64,000 nt of DNA. Origin: Trema orientale. Lineage: Eukaryota; Streptophyta; Magnoliopsida; Rosales; Cannabaceae. A model generated the notes under the pieces. It was not told the origin of the DNA. It was given only the letters and a program-made list of their open reading frames with translations, and did not search any database. This document shows positions 52,601 through 63,775 of this stretch, in pieces. Made by a program: the position numbers and the translations under genes. The stretch spans positions 140,761 through 204,760 of the forward strand of contig JXTC01000248.1 of assembly GCA_002914845.1 (NCBI GenBank), read 5' to 3'. Within the stretch, counting starts at the first letter, position 1. Each line of letters opens with the position of its first letter.

Positions 52601-55425
52601 CACATATATGCGTATTTAGTGTACATAATTAAATAGGTTAGAAACTTACAACAAGCAATTCATGGGTGTGAATTCGTATTATTATATAAAAACGGAGTAT
52701 TAGTCGATTAATATTAGGTGATAGTGGAAAATCACACAGAATTAATGCACTATCACGTAACATTATATGAATGAATGTTAATTTTAGTAAATAAGCACAT
52801 GCCTAAATCATATATATTTTTATATGCCCAAATCAATTAATAATGCTAGCTAGCTACTATAGAACAATTAATACATAATTATGACATGGATTTTTATTGA
52901 CCCTGTACACGTGTTCCGATTTGTTGGGACTTTCTTCCTTTAGTACCATAAGATTATGATAATATACACCACCCAGTAGGCCAGTATGCATCTAAATTTG
53001 GTTATGTTCAAGTTTACATATAACAGTCTCGATTTACTTTTTGAAAAATAAAAAATTAAATGTTGTATGTCATTGCCATTGGATGCGACAAGAAGTTAAA
53101 ATAAATAAATAAATTATATAGGAAAGTACTAAATAATACATATGGTACTAATTAAGCACCTATAATAAAAATAAAGGTGTTGATTCATACATCTTTATTA
53201 AAATATGATAATGTAATAGTAAGCACCACAAATACCTCATAATATTTCTCGATTAACTTCATCATATAGATAAAAGAGAAAAGTGAATTAAAGAACAAAA
53301 ATTTAGACATAACAGATATAATATTAATCTAAAATGAATAATACAGCAAATTGCATGCAATGGGGAAAAAACTAACATTTTAGACTTGTTAAATCAAACA
53401 AGCTATTATTTCCTCCATGATGGTTCTTGCATGCATTAATTAGTTGCTCTCATATTTTTAATATCACTAATTTGTGTAAGAAAAGAAAAATTCATGATCC
53501 ACGCCAACAAGTTCTCATCAGGATCACAGTGATCTTTCATTAGCGGAGGGGGTTAACTTCGATAATGAACTAATTCCAGACGAAAGACACTATATATAAA
53601 AATTAACTATACAACTATATATAATAAAGTGAAAGTCTTCTTACATAGGATTCCAAACTTTTTTTTTCTCAAAAAAAAAAAAAAAAAGGATTCCAAACTT
53701 TTTAAGCTATACACCTTTCATGGGTTCCCTCATTGACCTCATGTGTAGGTATAGCTTAGGTTAAGATTTAGATGCAAATTCTAATAAATTGGTCAAAAAG
53801 TGACCACAGCATTCATTATATTAGTACGTGTCTGCAACTACACTCCATTGTTTAGCTTTTAGCAAGATTCTTTGTTTTCACTTTAAGCTTAGCTTTATGT
53901 AACTTCATATATATTCTTTTAATTTGTTGATGTTAGTGAAGTACCTCTATTTAATCATCATGTCACCCTCTTAATTCGCTAACAGGCTCGCTAGCTCCAA
54001 TTTGCTCATTTAGATTTTCATGACATGATACCTTCCCTGTTCATTTGCTTGTCATCATTATTGTTAACTAGAGGTTTTGTCTTTTCTTTCTATGTGAAGG
54101 AATTGGCCTTGTCTTTTTGCATATTAATAAATACAAATATATACAAGTACACATATTAAATTGATGATAAACAAACGGGTAGATTTTTACGGAATTAGTT
54201 AATTATGGATAATTATATACACATTATAAAATAATTATAATATTACTATATATGATGATGTGTAACTATATATATATATAGCCGCAATATGTAGCACATC
54301 AAACAATCTATGGACAAAGTTAAGAAATTGAGAAAGAAACAAAGTTCAATTCCGGGTGCGGCCAAATAACTTGCGACTCTCAATCAAAGCTATGAGAAAT
54401 TCTTCTCTAAAAATTAACGATATTTCAATCAAAACAAAGGCTAATTAATCCTAACAAAGTCACAGAGTTATGCTCGCGAAAGAAAAACATAAACATCTTT
54501 TTATCATGATTTTTCATGTCAATTGGGCCCAAAATCTCATTCAAGGGCAGACAAGTTAATTCAATAGATTAGTAAGTACAAAGAGTTGGGAATTAATCAA
54601 CACTGTGATGGTCAATGGTAGCAAAAACAAGGGCACTTTTATCCGATTCAATGCATGAAAAAATGACATGAGCTTTTTAAAGCTAACTTTTCCTTTATTT
54701 TTTTCTCCACTTTTTTTAATAAGCCAAGCATGTTCAACTCCATCAAAATTTTTGCTTTTCTTCCCTTTATAAAATTAAAGATACACGCTAATTGAAATTG
54801 TACACAGAAGTCAAAATATCAGGCAAGTGATCACCATTCACCCACTTGAAACAATTACATTTTACTTTCCTTTATGAAGTGCTTTCTTTCTTTCCTTTTC
54901 TTCTCTTTTTATTTTTTCCACAGGAAAAATATTATTTTTTAGACCGTTAGAGGTCAATTAGCTTATGAGTTATTTACAGCCTGAATACATTTTTTTTAAT
55001 GCTTGCCTGAAATAAATATACTTCCGATGCTTTGCCATAAAATTTTCAGACTTTTCTAAAGGCAGGATTTAATCCTCAAATTTATAATTATATAATTCGT
55101 ACCAAGGGACCGGATCACCTAAAGCTAGCTAGCTAGATATACATGCATTGATCACATTAGGAGTGTTTTTTAAAACAAATTAAAAAAGAAAAATGCTAGA
55201 TGGCACTTAAGGGTGCTTAGAAGAACTGCAAACTAAATAGAAATGTGGAGCCTATATATAAATTTGAAGATGTGAGACCAATTTTTATTAATGTGTAATG
55301 CTAAGTAACACAAGTGCCTTCCTTAACATTACTCAATCAAAAAAAATTAAAGTACTATCTTGTTGGTTCATATTAATTGCATTTAATCAAATCTACTGTA
55401 GATTTCAGAAGGACTAATAATATGA
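52601..55425. other. intergenic, no gene seen
   Basis: AT-rich DNA without a coding-like frame. One small poly(A) insertion with 17-bp direct repeats lies at 53647-53703, described separately. Confidence 0.4.
53647..53703 (+). repeat. poly(A) insertion with 17-bp direct repeats
   Basis: AGGATTCCAAACTTTTT occurs at 53647-53663 and 53687-53703. The 23 bases between are TTTTCTC followed by 16 A residues. The body is almost absent, as in the insertions at 9639 and 35924. Confidence 0.6.
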
Positions 55426-55654
55426 GAACATGACATAGATAGAACTAACTTGGGCTAAAATGTCTTTTTTTGTGCATTTTTGGAATGTTAAAAACTTATT
55501 GACCATAGAAAAACTATTATTTAAAACTTTTTCATGGTCAAGAAATTATTAACCATAAGTCAAAACGTCCTTCACACTACTAGAAATGTCATTTTTAAAA
55601 AAATGCAGAAAAAAGTCATTTTGGCCCAAATTAGTCCTACCCATGTCCTGTTCT
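55426..55654. mobile_element. short MITE, GACATGG family, copy 2
   Basis: The left arm GACATAGATAGAACTAACTT and the reverse of the right arm GACATGGGTAGGACTAATTT match each other and the copy at 44310, followed by GGGCYAAAATG.CTTTTTT in both. The flanks share AATATGA (55419-55425 and 55657-55663). Ends are uncertain by a few bases. Confidence 0.75.
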
Positions 55655-55663
55655 TGAATATGA

Positions 55664-56192
55664 AACCTCGTTTAGTGTTAGTCTTCAACTTCACAATAAT
55701 TAGAATTTAGGGCAATCAAAGAAAATCTATACATACACTCAATATGAAAATGCCGAGTTCAAATTCCCTCTCTCAATTCAACGAACCAGAGAAAATCTAT
55801 TGCATTTAAAGTTTAAACTAATAAGTAAGCCCAAAAAATAAAAAATGATATCACAAAAGCTTTTCACTAATGATATCACAAAAGCTTTTCGATGTCTCTA
55901 TGCCTAAGTTCAGGCCCATTAAAAACTTTTCACTTCATGGCCCTAGTATTACTTGGCCCAAACTTTGGGTTTCCCCTAATGTTCAGGCCCAGTGGAGCTT
56001 AACGTCCTTCCCCTAATGTTCTACTAGGATCCTCGACTACACGGTCGTTGATAACTTGATAGAATCAGTGAACATACGAGTCAAAAGTTCGAAGATGGTG
56101 CACTCGCCGTTGATGATATCCGACTCCGAGTAAACTCAGACTCGGCTACATATGGTCAAACATCGTCCAAATCTCCGATAAAACATGCCCAC
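55664..56192 (+). other. upstream region of the 56-kb gene
   Basis: No gene is seen. A short direct repeat (TGATATCACAAAAGCTTTTC) is present twice at 55846-55890. The region 55900-56190 has a higher GC content and may hold the promoter and leader of the gene downstream. Confidence 0.35.
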
Positions 56193-57651
56193 ATGAGTAA
56201 GATGCCCATGTTATCATTATGTGCTTTGGATTGGTTGTCATCTTATTTTGAGTATGCGCACACCAAATGTTTGATTAATTGCCTCAATAAGAATTTGCTC
56301 TTTACATCTCCTGGGTTTAAGTACAATGAAGTAGAATACCGGGAAGTGACAAAGAGCCCAATTCTTTCTATACATTTCAACAATGGTTTGTAAACATTTA
56401 GAGAAGTTCATATGTAGTGGTGCCAAATATGTTGGAGTTAAGCGAAATGAAGCTCTGCATTTGGACGCTATGTTATATCACTCTTCAAAGGAGTCCCATG
56501 AAGAGCTCGTACCCTTAGACTGGTATGAGAAGGCGTTTCCAAAGATTACTAAATTCGCCAGCTTGTTAAAGGATGTGGATTTGATTGATGGAAGGCTTGT
56601 TGATATCCGTGATGGTTCCGTCGTCATTGATGATCGTATTGAACGAAAAATGCACACTTTCAAGTCACTTGCCAGAGTGTTTATTGGGTCTCCATCGGTT
56701 CAAAAAACGCTAGAGACTAACATGGTAGCACTTCCTGCAGGTGAAGGTGGTAAACCATTTCTCTGTTTCAGTAAACCAAGTGAAAGAGAGCCCATGTTAG
56801 TGAATTCACTCAGCAAAGTGAGCAACTTTCTAAACATTACTGCCCAGCAAAGGAAGGTGATTCGTTACACGATCTGCCCCCAAGTTACGCATCATCGCAT
56901 ATGGACTGGGACCCTTGAGGAGGTGCTTAATGGATTAAAACTTGAGTTGGACTATTTTAATCATCAGTCCCCAGGCAAAGGGACACAGATGGGTCAGCAG
57001 ATAGTTTCCAACTGTCTAAAGTTTATGCAAGACAATGCCATTTCCTGTGACCTTGAATCTACTTCGTGGATGCGGCTTGCGCCTGCAAAAGGGGTTCAAT
57101 TTTCCGATTCTCATAAATGGGAAGATGTTCTGGAGATGTTCAATGACCTTATTGAATGTTTGAAAATCGAAGATTGGTTACTTCATCACGTAACAAAGCT
57201 TGAGGCCATGAAAGAAGGGTTGTCTCAAATCAAGGATGTCTTGATTGATAAAAGTATTGGATACAAGGAAGCTCGGCTTCAAGAAAGCCTAGTGCAGAAA
57301 AAACTTACCAAGGTTTTGGGCTACCCATCCAAGTGCTTGTTCACACTTTTGTTATATTACCTTTGTGGACATGTTAGAGATATTGAAGTGGATTTAAGTG
57401 GCGGGTTTTATAATAATGGGAATGATTTTACCTTGTGTATGGGAAAGATTGTAACTTCGGATGAGGAAAAGATGATTTGGAGTGGGGTGAGACATTTGGA
57501 CAGGGCCCTTGGACTTTTCAAGTTTGTATGGGAAACAGCAGGGGCTAAAGGAGTCCTGGACTTGCAAGGCCATCTTTGGTGTGTTGGGTTTGAGGATAGA
57601 ATGCTCACATATAAAGGGAAGAAGTTTTTTATACACGGAATTAATATTTGA
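56193..57651 (+). CDS. unrecognised plant protein, probably frameshifted near its 5' end
   Basis: The main frame runs from an ATG at 56383 to a stop at 57651 (422 residues). Composition and codon use look truly coding, but I recognise no domain. Features visible: no signal peptide; a hydrophobic segment (CLFTLLLYYLCGHV, about residues 327-340); and a C-terminal part rich in aromatic and charged residues (KFVWETAGAKGVLDLQGHLW). A second frame, 56193-56393 (66 residues), overlaps its start in another phase. It ends ..SPILSIHFNNGL just where the main frame reads MVCKHLEKF, and it too looks coding. The simplest reading is one protein of about 490 residues broken by a single-base indel at 56380-56395. 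It could instead be a shorter protein starting at 56383. No introns are evident. Function unknown. Confidence 0.65.
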
Positions 57652-58265
57652 GAAAGGTTGTAATTTCAGGAGCTATATTGATTTGTGTGAGTAATGAGTC
57701 AATGAACGTGGAATAGAAATCAAGTTCTTGCATATTTATTTCACTTGATCCATATTTTTGCGTGTTAATCATCCTATATGAAATTCGTTATTCTTAAGCG
57801 CCGTGATTGTTTTAAAACTTTCTCAAAGGCCTTAAAACTATCAGTATCAGTACCATAATTCATCATCTTAAGAAATTACTTTGAGCTAGATTTTCCAGAA
57901 ACTGAAATCCACGAATAATAATTACACTATGATTTACCAATATTCATCAGGAGAAGAAGAGAGATTCACAGGAAAAGAACATTTACAGACCGTTTGAAAG
58001 ACATGCAGATTGTGTAAAAAGATATCTGTTGAGGTTCGAATTCGAAAATGTGGAATCAGCAGATTCTTGTTGTTAAATTGTAGGTCAACATGTTTCTATT
58101 TAATCAACTTTCATGTACGGTTTGATGAAAATAGGGGGGAAAAAAGAACATGGGAAATATGCAGTTGACTGAGATTGCTTCTGTATTGACTCTGTTTGAA
58201 GGCGTGATTCTTGTCATTCGAGGACCAAGAAGTGATGTGAGAAGAATGACATGGACAGGGAGTTG
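57652..58265. other. convergent 3' region between two genes
   Basis: This AT-rich stretch lies between the stop of the plus-strand gene at 57651 and the 3' end of the DUF247 copy on the minus strand. Both 3' untranslated regions should lie here. No other feature is seen. Confidence 0.4.
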
Positions 58266-60251
58266 TTACTTTCCATTAGTAACAGAGAGAACAGAACACA
58301 CTGCCTGTATGATGTTAAGGATGATGAGAAGACTAGCTGCAATGACAGAAACAATTGCCCAAGGAGTATTGAAATAATTTTGTTTCAGGTTTGCTCTCCA
58401 TGTATTCCAAGGAGTTCTGCTATAGATGTTGAGTTCTTCCCATACATCTGCAAAATAGAAATCATATGGCTTCATAACCACCCCATCGGCGAGTTTGTTT
58501 ATGATAGAAGACACCTCAATATTGCCACCTAACTTACTCTCAACAATCCCATGCTTCACAAGCAAATCAACATCTTTGGGAGAGCTAACAAGGCGGTTCA
58601 TAATCACAACGAGATCATTCACACGACTCTCCCTGCAATGGCGCTGCTCAAAGGCGAGTATGTTTCTGGTTGTGATTTCTGCCATGGAACTTACTATCAC
58701 CTTTGGAATTTCCAAAACTCCCTTAGAGAAACGTATATCAAGCAAGTTATTTCCTGACCGCAACTTAATTTTAACCCCACATTGGTATAGCTCTGACACA
58801 CTGGGCAAGGTCAGAGATTTTAGTTTCCCTCCAGCAGATGAATTCTTACATGATGTTGGCACATATAACTTTCTCACGAAATCAACAAAATGAAGTATTT
58901 TAGAAGAGTTTTTGTTCTCCAAAATGTGTGGCTCAAATTCAAAGTCCAGTAGCCCAAAGAAGAAGTTATAGGAAAGCTTGGTTAATGACAGCCTCTCGGT
59001 ATCACCAGTAGAGACTGTAACTAAGAGATCATCAAGGATGAAGAATGGCAGCTGATTCTCAAGCAACCACAAGTCAGGAAAGACCGCCTGCAACATCCAT
59101 GGTTTGTTGAATGCACGGTTACGCTCGTCTTCCAATTCATTGAACCGATTCCTTAATAAGGCCTCAACCACAAAGGCGGCATCCACTAGAACCATCTTCA
59201 CAAATTCATCACTGCCAAAGCCTATGATTTCTGACTAAGAACTGCGCAGCCTTGCTTCTTTTTCCCTTACGATGCTTATGTAATGCTCCAAACTTACATT
59301 GGTCCTTTGAAGAAAATGTCTCATGTACCTCTTTTTGTGCGCTTCCACTTCTTTTAGGCCACGTTTGGAATGCAAGATAAGGATGGGATTGGATTTGATC
59401 AAATTAATCCCATGTTTGGTGTATGTATATGAGAAAGATTGGATTGGATTAAAATAATCCACTCCAAAAATAATCCCCTTAAAAGGAGATAATCTTATCC
59501 TCTTGAGAATTTGAGATTGGAAAGAATTATGAATTTAATCAAAAATAATAGAATGTTTTTGAAGTGGTACTTTCGAAATTAACTTTTAAAAGTGGTAAAA
59601 CTACAAATGGTATTTTTCAAAATATTTTTTTATAAGTGGTATTTTTGCAAATAATTTTACAAAAAAAATGTTATTTTCCAAAAATAAGTTTTAAAAGTGG
59701 TAATTTTCAAAATATTTGTTTAAAAGTTGTATTTTTCAAAATCTTTTTTTAAAAAGTGGTATTTTTAGAAATAAGTTTTTAAAAATGATATTTTTACAAA
59801 ATTGATTTCTAAAAATGATACATTTCTAAATTAATTTTTAAAAGTGATAATTTTCTAAATAATCAAAACTCAAAATTCGTTATTTACCTAAAACTATGAA
59901 ACACACCTATCCTAACTAAAAGTAGCACACCAAACATAGAATAGGATTGGACTATAAGTCTATCTTATCCCATCCTATCTAATCCAATCCAATCCTTTAA
60001 AATAGTCTAATCCTATCTTATCCTGCGTACCAAACGGAGCCTTAAGCATTCCTTGCCATGGTGAAGTGGCCAATGGAAACTACCTGAGGTGTATAGACCT
60101 TTTCGTTCGCAAGCCGTAGTCGCTCAGGAGCTCTGTAGATACAACACACACAAGATATGGGAGACAAATTCTCCAACTCCTTTTGCAGTGAAACTACCAA
60201 GGCAGAAGACGGGTTTTCAATGTCGTTCGGAGCATGAATGCTACTTTCCAT
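58266..60251 (-). pseudogene. DUF247 protein gene, disrupted copy 1
   Basis: Minus strand. The N-terminal part (60251-60042) reads typical DUF247 sequence: RLRLANEKVYTPQVVSIG. It loses frame by one base near 60063, where VSIGHF should continue as HHGKECLKE. A 685-bp MITE (59357-60041) is inserted within that conserved segment. The frame resumes as LKEVEAHKKRYMRHFLQR, then meets an in-frame TAG at 59237-59235. After it, about 320 further codons read SEIIGFGSDEFVKMVLVD.. to the C-terminal membrane segment PWAIVSVIAASLLIILNIIQ and a stop at 58266. DUF247 proteins are plant membrane-anchored proteins of about 430 residues, mostly of unknown role; two grass members act in self-incompatibility. Three independent lesions make this copy non-functional as a full-length protein. 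Confidence 0.9.
59357..60041. mobile_element. PIF/Harbinger-type MITE inside the DUF247 copy
   Basis: The left end GGCCACGTTTGGAATGC and the reverse of the right end GGCTCCGTTTGGTACGC match. The flanking trinucleotide TTA is present on both sides (59354-59356 and 60042-60044), the target preference of this superfamily. Both arms continue into GGATAAGATTGG-like blocks. The centre (59550-59860) is a minisatellite of about nine units of roughly 33 bp built on AAAAGTGGTATTTTTCAAAA. There is no coding capacity. Confidence 0.9.
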
Positions 60252-60690
60252 ATTTCCCTTACCCTGCTGCTTTCCATAAGTAACTATCCATTGGTAAAAT
60301 AAAACCAGCGAAGGAGAAAAGGTGCAACTAAATCGAGTTCAATGCCCCTACGCTTCTAACAGGGCCATAGAGAAAAGCTTCGTTAACCCAGACATATAAT
60401 TCTCTCCCCTAACTTACTAGAAAACTTCAAGGAAGTAAACTAGCAAAGTCAGACGAATAACAAGGAGTGACAATATTTTTCAGCTACTGGATTTGGCAGG
60501 TACGCATATAAACTCATTAATCATGAGAAATTCTGAGAAAGTTCCTTTAAGTCATAGATTTCAACTGATATATCCTTTTTCTCAGTTATTAGACGGAAGC
60601 CTAGGCCTAATCTGCTCATAAAGATGAACTAGTAATGATTAGAACTCGCAAAAACTAAACATCGGGGATATAGAATGGGATAATGGCCTA
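60252..60690 (-). repeat. 3' flank of the DUF247 tandem duplication
   Basis: The region 60345-60690 corresponds in order to 62575-63060 downstream: CTACGCTTCTAACAG against CTACGCATCTAACAG, AACTTCAAGGAAGTAAACTA against AACTTCAAGGAGGTAAACTA, and ACTGGATTTGGCAGGTACGC against ACTGGATTTGGCAGGTACAC. The duplicated unit therefore includes sequence 3' of the DUF247 coding part. No other gene is seen. Confidence 0.75.
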
Positions 60691-61080
60691 GTGAGGGGGT
60701 GAATCTCTAACATTAAGGGAGATAATAGAACCAACTGTTTGTATGATGGTGAGAATGTTGAGAACAACAGCTGCAATCACATAAACAAATGCCGATCAAC
60801 CACGCTAAAATTGCTTTGTCTTCGTTTAAGATAAGCAGATAAGTACCTCTTCTTATGCTCTTCCGTTGGGCCAACGGAAATTAACTACCTGGGATGTGTC
60901 GGCCTTTCTGTTGACAACCCGCAACGGTTCGGGAACTCTGTAGATTCAACACTTATGATGATATGGGAGACGAGCAATTCTAACTCCAATCCCAGTGAAG
61001 TGATCACCAAGGGAGGGGAGTTGGTGGGTTATCGATGTCGTTTTGAGCTTTATCTCCGAATCCGTATTCCATGTATGTTC
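60691..61080 (-). pseudogene. DUF247 remnant with large internal deletion, copy 2
   Basis: On the minus strand, the N-terminal part is recognisable (IYRVPEPLRVVNRKADTSQV at about 60940-60890), then a block reading EEHKKRYLSAYLKRRQ (about 60860). The next recognisable sequence is the C-terminal membrane segment (VLNILTIIQT, near 60750). Some 300 codons between are missing. Frameshifts and a stop occur in the N-terminal part. It is a relic, placed between the two larger copies. Confidence 0.8.
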
Positions 61081-61577
61081 TGTCCGAGCTATGAATGATG
61101 ACTGGCACCAAAAAAAAAAAAAAACAAACAAACTAATAATCAGTAAACATCTCAAAACATACAAACACAGAGAAAAGAAGATTCATGAACGTCTTAGAGA
61201 TATAGTGTTTGTGTGTGTGTGTGTGTTGTGGATATTAATTGTGTGTGTATTTTTATCTCAATTCTTGTTCTTTTCTTGCCTTTCCACCAATACGCATGTA
61301 CCGAGTATGTGGTGGGCATAGACAAACGTGCTAATTAGTAAGCATGACGCCCATTATAAGGTGCATGATTTAAGCATGGCAGTATATACTATAACCACTA
61401 CTAGAGTACCACGTTGATGGTGATGGTTACCATTTATATCTTAGCCTGTATGTATACCAATACCGACAACCGAAAGCAATACAATCACTAATTAGATACA
61501 AAGATCAGGATTGAAGATATTTCATAATAATAAACAATTAACCAAACTATTAGTTTCTATTGAAAACTAGAGAAGAA
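61081..61577. other. intergenic, no gene seen
   Basis: It holds a (TG)n tract at about 61200-61230 and otherwise ordinary AT-rich sequence. No coding frame is supportable. Confidence 0.4.
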
Positions 61578-62070
61578 TGTTAGAATTCTATATGGGATTG
61601 CAAAACCAAACACAAACCCTAGAACATTCATGCTAAAACTGATGGGTAGGGATTCATTGAGTATACTTGAGTCCATGATTCAATACCGTAGTCTAGACGA
61701 TGAACAGAAGGCGGAAGCGATAGTGATTGACTGTATATGCTAGAGGGTTTGATCTTCTGTAGCCTTAAAGCCTAATGACACTCAGATGGAATTCTCTGTA
61801 ATTGATGGTGGGTTACAGAGAATTGAGCATACGTGTTCTTTTGGCTACAGGGACCATAACCCTAATATGTTCTTTATATAGTCCCCTGTTGGGTATCCAT
61901 CAAACCCTAACTGGGTGACTAACAGGGTATCCACATTGGTATCCATACCTAGTTGGATATCCTGACCCAGCCTAATTAAATCACTTATTGAGTCTGCTTA
62001 AGAATAATATGGCCCAATACAATTGTACAAAATATATGTGGCCCACTATAGGAAATACAATTTCCTAACA
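61578..62070 (-). mobile_element. solo LTR with perfect 5-bp target duplication
   Basis: The segment starts TGTTAG and ends CTAACA. AAGAA flanks it on both sides (61573-61577 and 62071-62075). On the minus strand a TATATAAAG box (near 61880-61872) points to minus orientation, and the minus-strand start TGTTAGGAAATTGTATTTCC is a common plant Copia LTR form. Length is 493 bp with no internal retrotransposon sequence. Confidence 0.87.
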
Positions 62071-63078
62071 AAGAATAGATTGTTCTATGATGTGTAAATA
62101 GATTGTTCTTGTCGATTAAAAAAAATGTACATATATATATATATGTATATTAACAAAACAAAACACCATATAGATTCTTGGTTCTAGAAACCAGAGATAG
62201 ATACACTGATGTTACCTCTTTAGATGGTTTGCGTCATACCGGATAAAGAAAACAAATTCACATGAACAAGCCAACATGTTGAATGTAGGATAACACGAAA
62301 AAATAATATATGGTCACGCTAAAAACTCAGTATATCTAATCACATGATTTGAGGATATACTACAAAGGAATCTAGCTTTGAGATTTAAGAAAGAATTGTT
62401 CTTCGCATAAGCAAAGTGGATTAGGCAAGGACATTATCAACATTCATAGTTTAAAAAAGAAGGCAGCGAAAAGGAATTGTTGCATGCATTTACCACCTGG
62501 ATGGGCAAAGTTTTCCTCAGTAGTGAGAAGAGGCTTATTGCTCCTTAAACCCGTAGACGGAAAAACAAATTAATGTCACTACGCATCTAACAGAGCCCCA
62601 GAAGTAGGCACGAAGTATTGCCCTGCTGGGAAGAAGCTGGTAACTCTAAACATGAAAGTCCATCCCAACTCAGTTTCTCTTTCTATTTGTTATTTGTCTC
62701 CCTAGAAAAAGTTTGTTAGAAAGAACAGGACAAACTAGGAACAAATGAAAATCACTGAGCTGAGAAAGACACAAACAGTTTGGCATAAATAACTTCAAGG
62801 AGGTAAACTAGTGAAGTCAGACGAATAACAAGAAGTGAAAATCTTTTCAATAACTGGATTTGGCAGGTACACATATGGCTGTTTGAACTAATTAATCATG
62901 AGAAAGCCCGAGAAAGTATTTCTAGTCAGACATTTCAATTATTGATATCCTTTATCTCGGTTATTAGATGGAAGAATAAGCCTAAGTCTTCTCACAAAGT
63001 AAACTAATAATGAGTACGAGTCTCAGAAATTAAAACTTGGGGGATACAGAATAAAATGGCCTAGTGAGGAGATGCGTC
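62071..63078. other. 3' flank of DUF247 copy 3
   Basis: From about 62575 to 63060 the sequence is the partner of the duplicated flank at 60345-60690. The remainder holds no gene that I can support. Confidence 0.5.
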
Positions 63079-63775
63079 TTAAGCAGTAACAGAGATAATA
63101 GAACACACTGTTTGTATGATGGTGAGAAGGATGAGAACAACAGCTGCAATCACAGAAACAATTGCCCAAGGTGTGTTGAAATATTTTTGTTTCAAGTTTG
63201 CCTTCCATTTGTGCCAGGAGGTTCTGCAGTAAACACTGAGTTCTTCAGATAATTTGGCAAAATAGAAACCATGATAAACTACCCCATCACCTAGCTTGTT
63301 TATCAGGGTAGCCACCTCGCTGCAATCCCCTAAGTGATTCTCAAAAATCCCATACTTGACAAGCAAATCCACATCTTCAGTGGTGTTAACAAGGCGGTCC
63401 ATAATCATAACATAAGAGCACATGTAACTCTCTTTCTCTGTGCAACGGCATTGTTCCAAGGCAATTAAGTTTCTGATTAAAAGATCTGTCCTGTCATTTA
63501 TTGTCAGCTTTGGAATTTCCAAAATCCCTTTAGACTTAGAGAAATGGATGTCAAGCAAGTTTTTGCTTGATTTCGCCTTTAACTTAACTCCAGCTCGGCA
63601 TAGCTCTGTTATGCTTGGGAAGTTCAAAGTTTCCAGCTTCCCTTCTTCAGATTTGGGCTCAAATGGGACATAAAATTTTCTCAGCAAATCAATAAAATGC
63701 TCTACTCTATAACAAGAGATTCGCTCCAAAGTGTCTTCTGTTCCCTCGGAGCAAACATGCTCTTTGAAGAAGTCA
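63079..63775 (-). pseudogene. DUF247 protein gene, 5'-truncated copy 3
   Basis: Minus-strand open frame of about 232 codons covering the C-terminal half of a DUF247 protein: HFIDLLRKFYVP, IPKLTINDRTDLLIRNLIAL, VDLLVKYGI and the membrane anchor FNTPWAIVSVIAAVVLILL, with a stop at 63079. It is similar to copy 1 over its whole length and has no internal stop. Towards the 5' end the similarity stops at about 63775, and an in-frame TAG follows just upstream. The N-terminal ~200 residues are absent. Either an inserted element separates them from an exon beyond this window or the gene is truncated. Confidence 0.8.

Noticed and set aside
58150-58893. Plus-strand open frames over the DUF247 C-terminal half
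   Set aside because: They are antisense shadows; the minus strand carries the recognisable family sequence.
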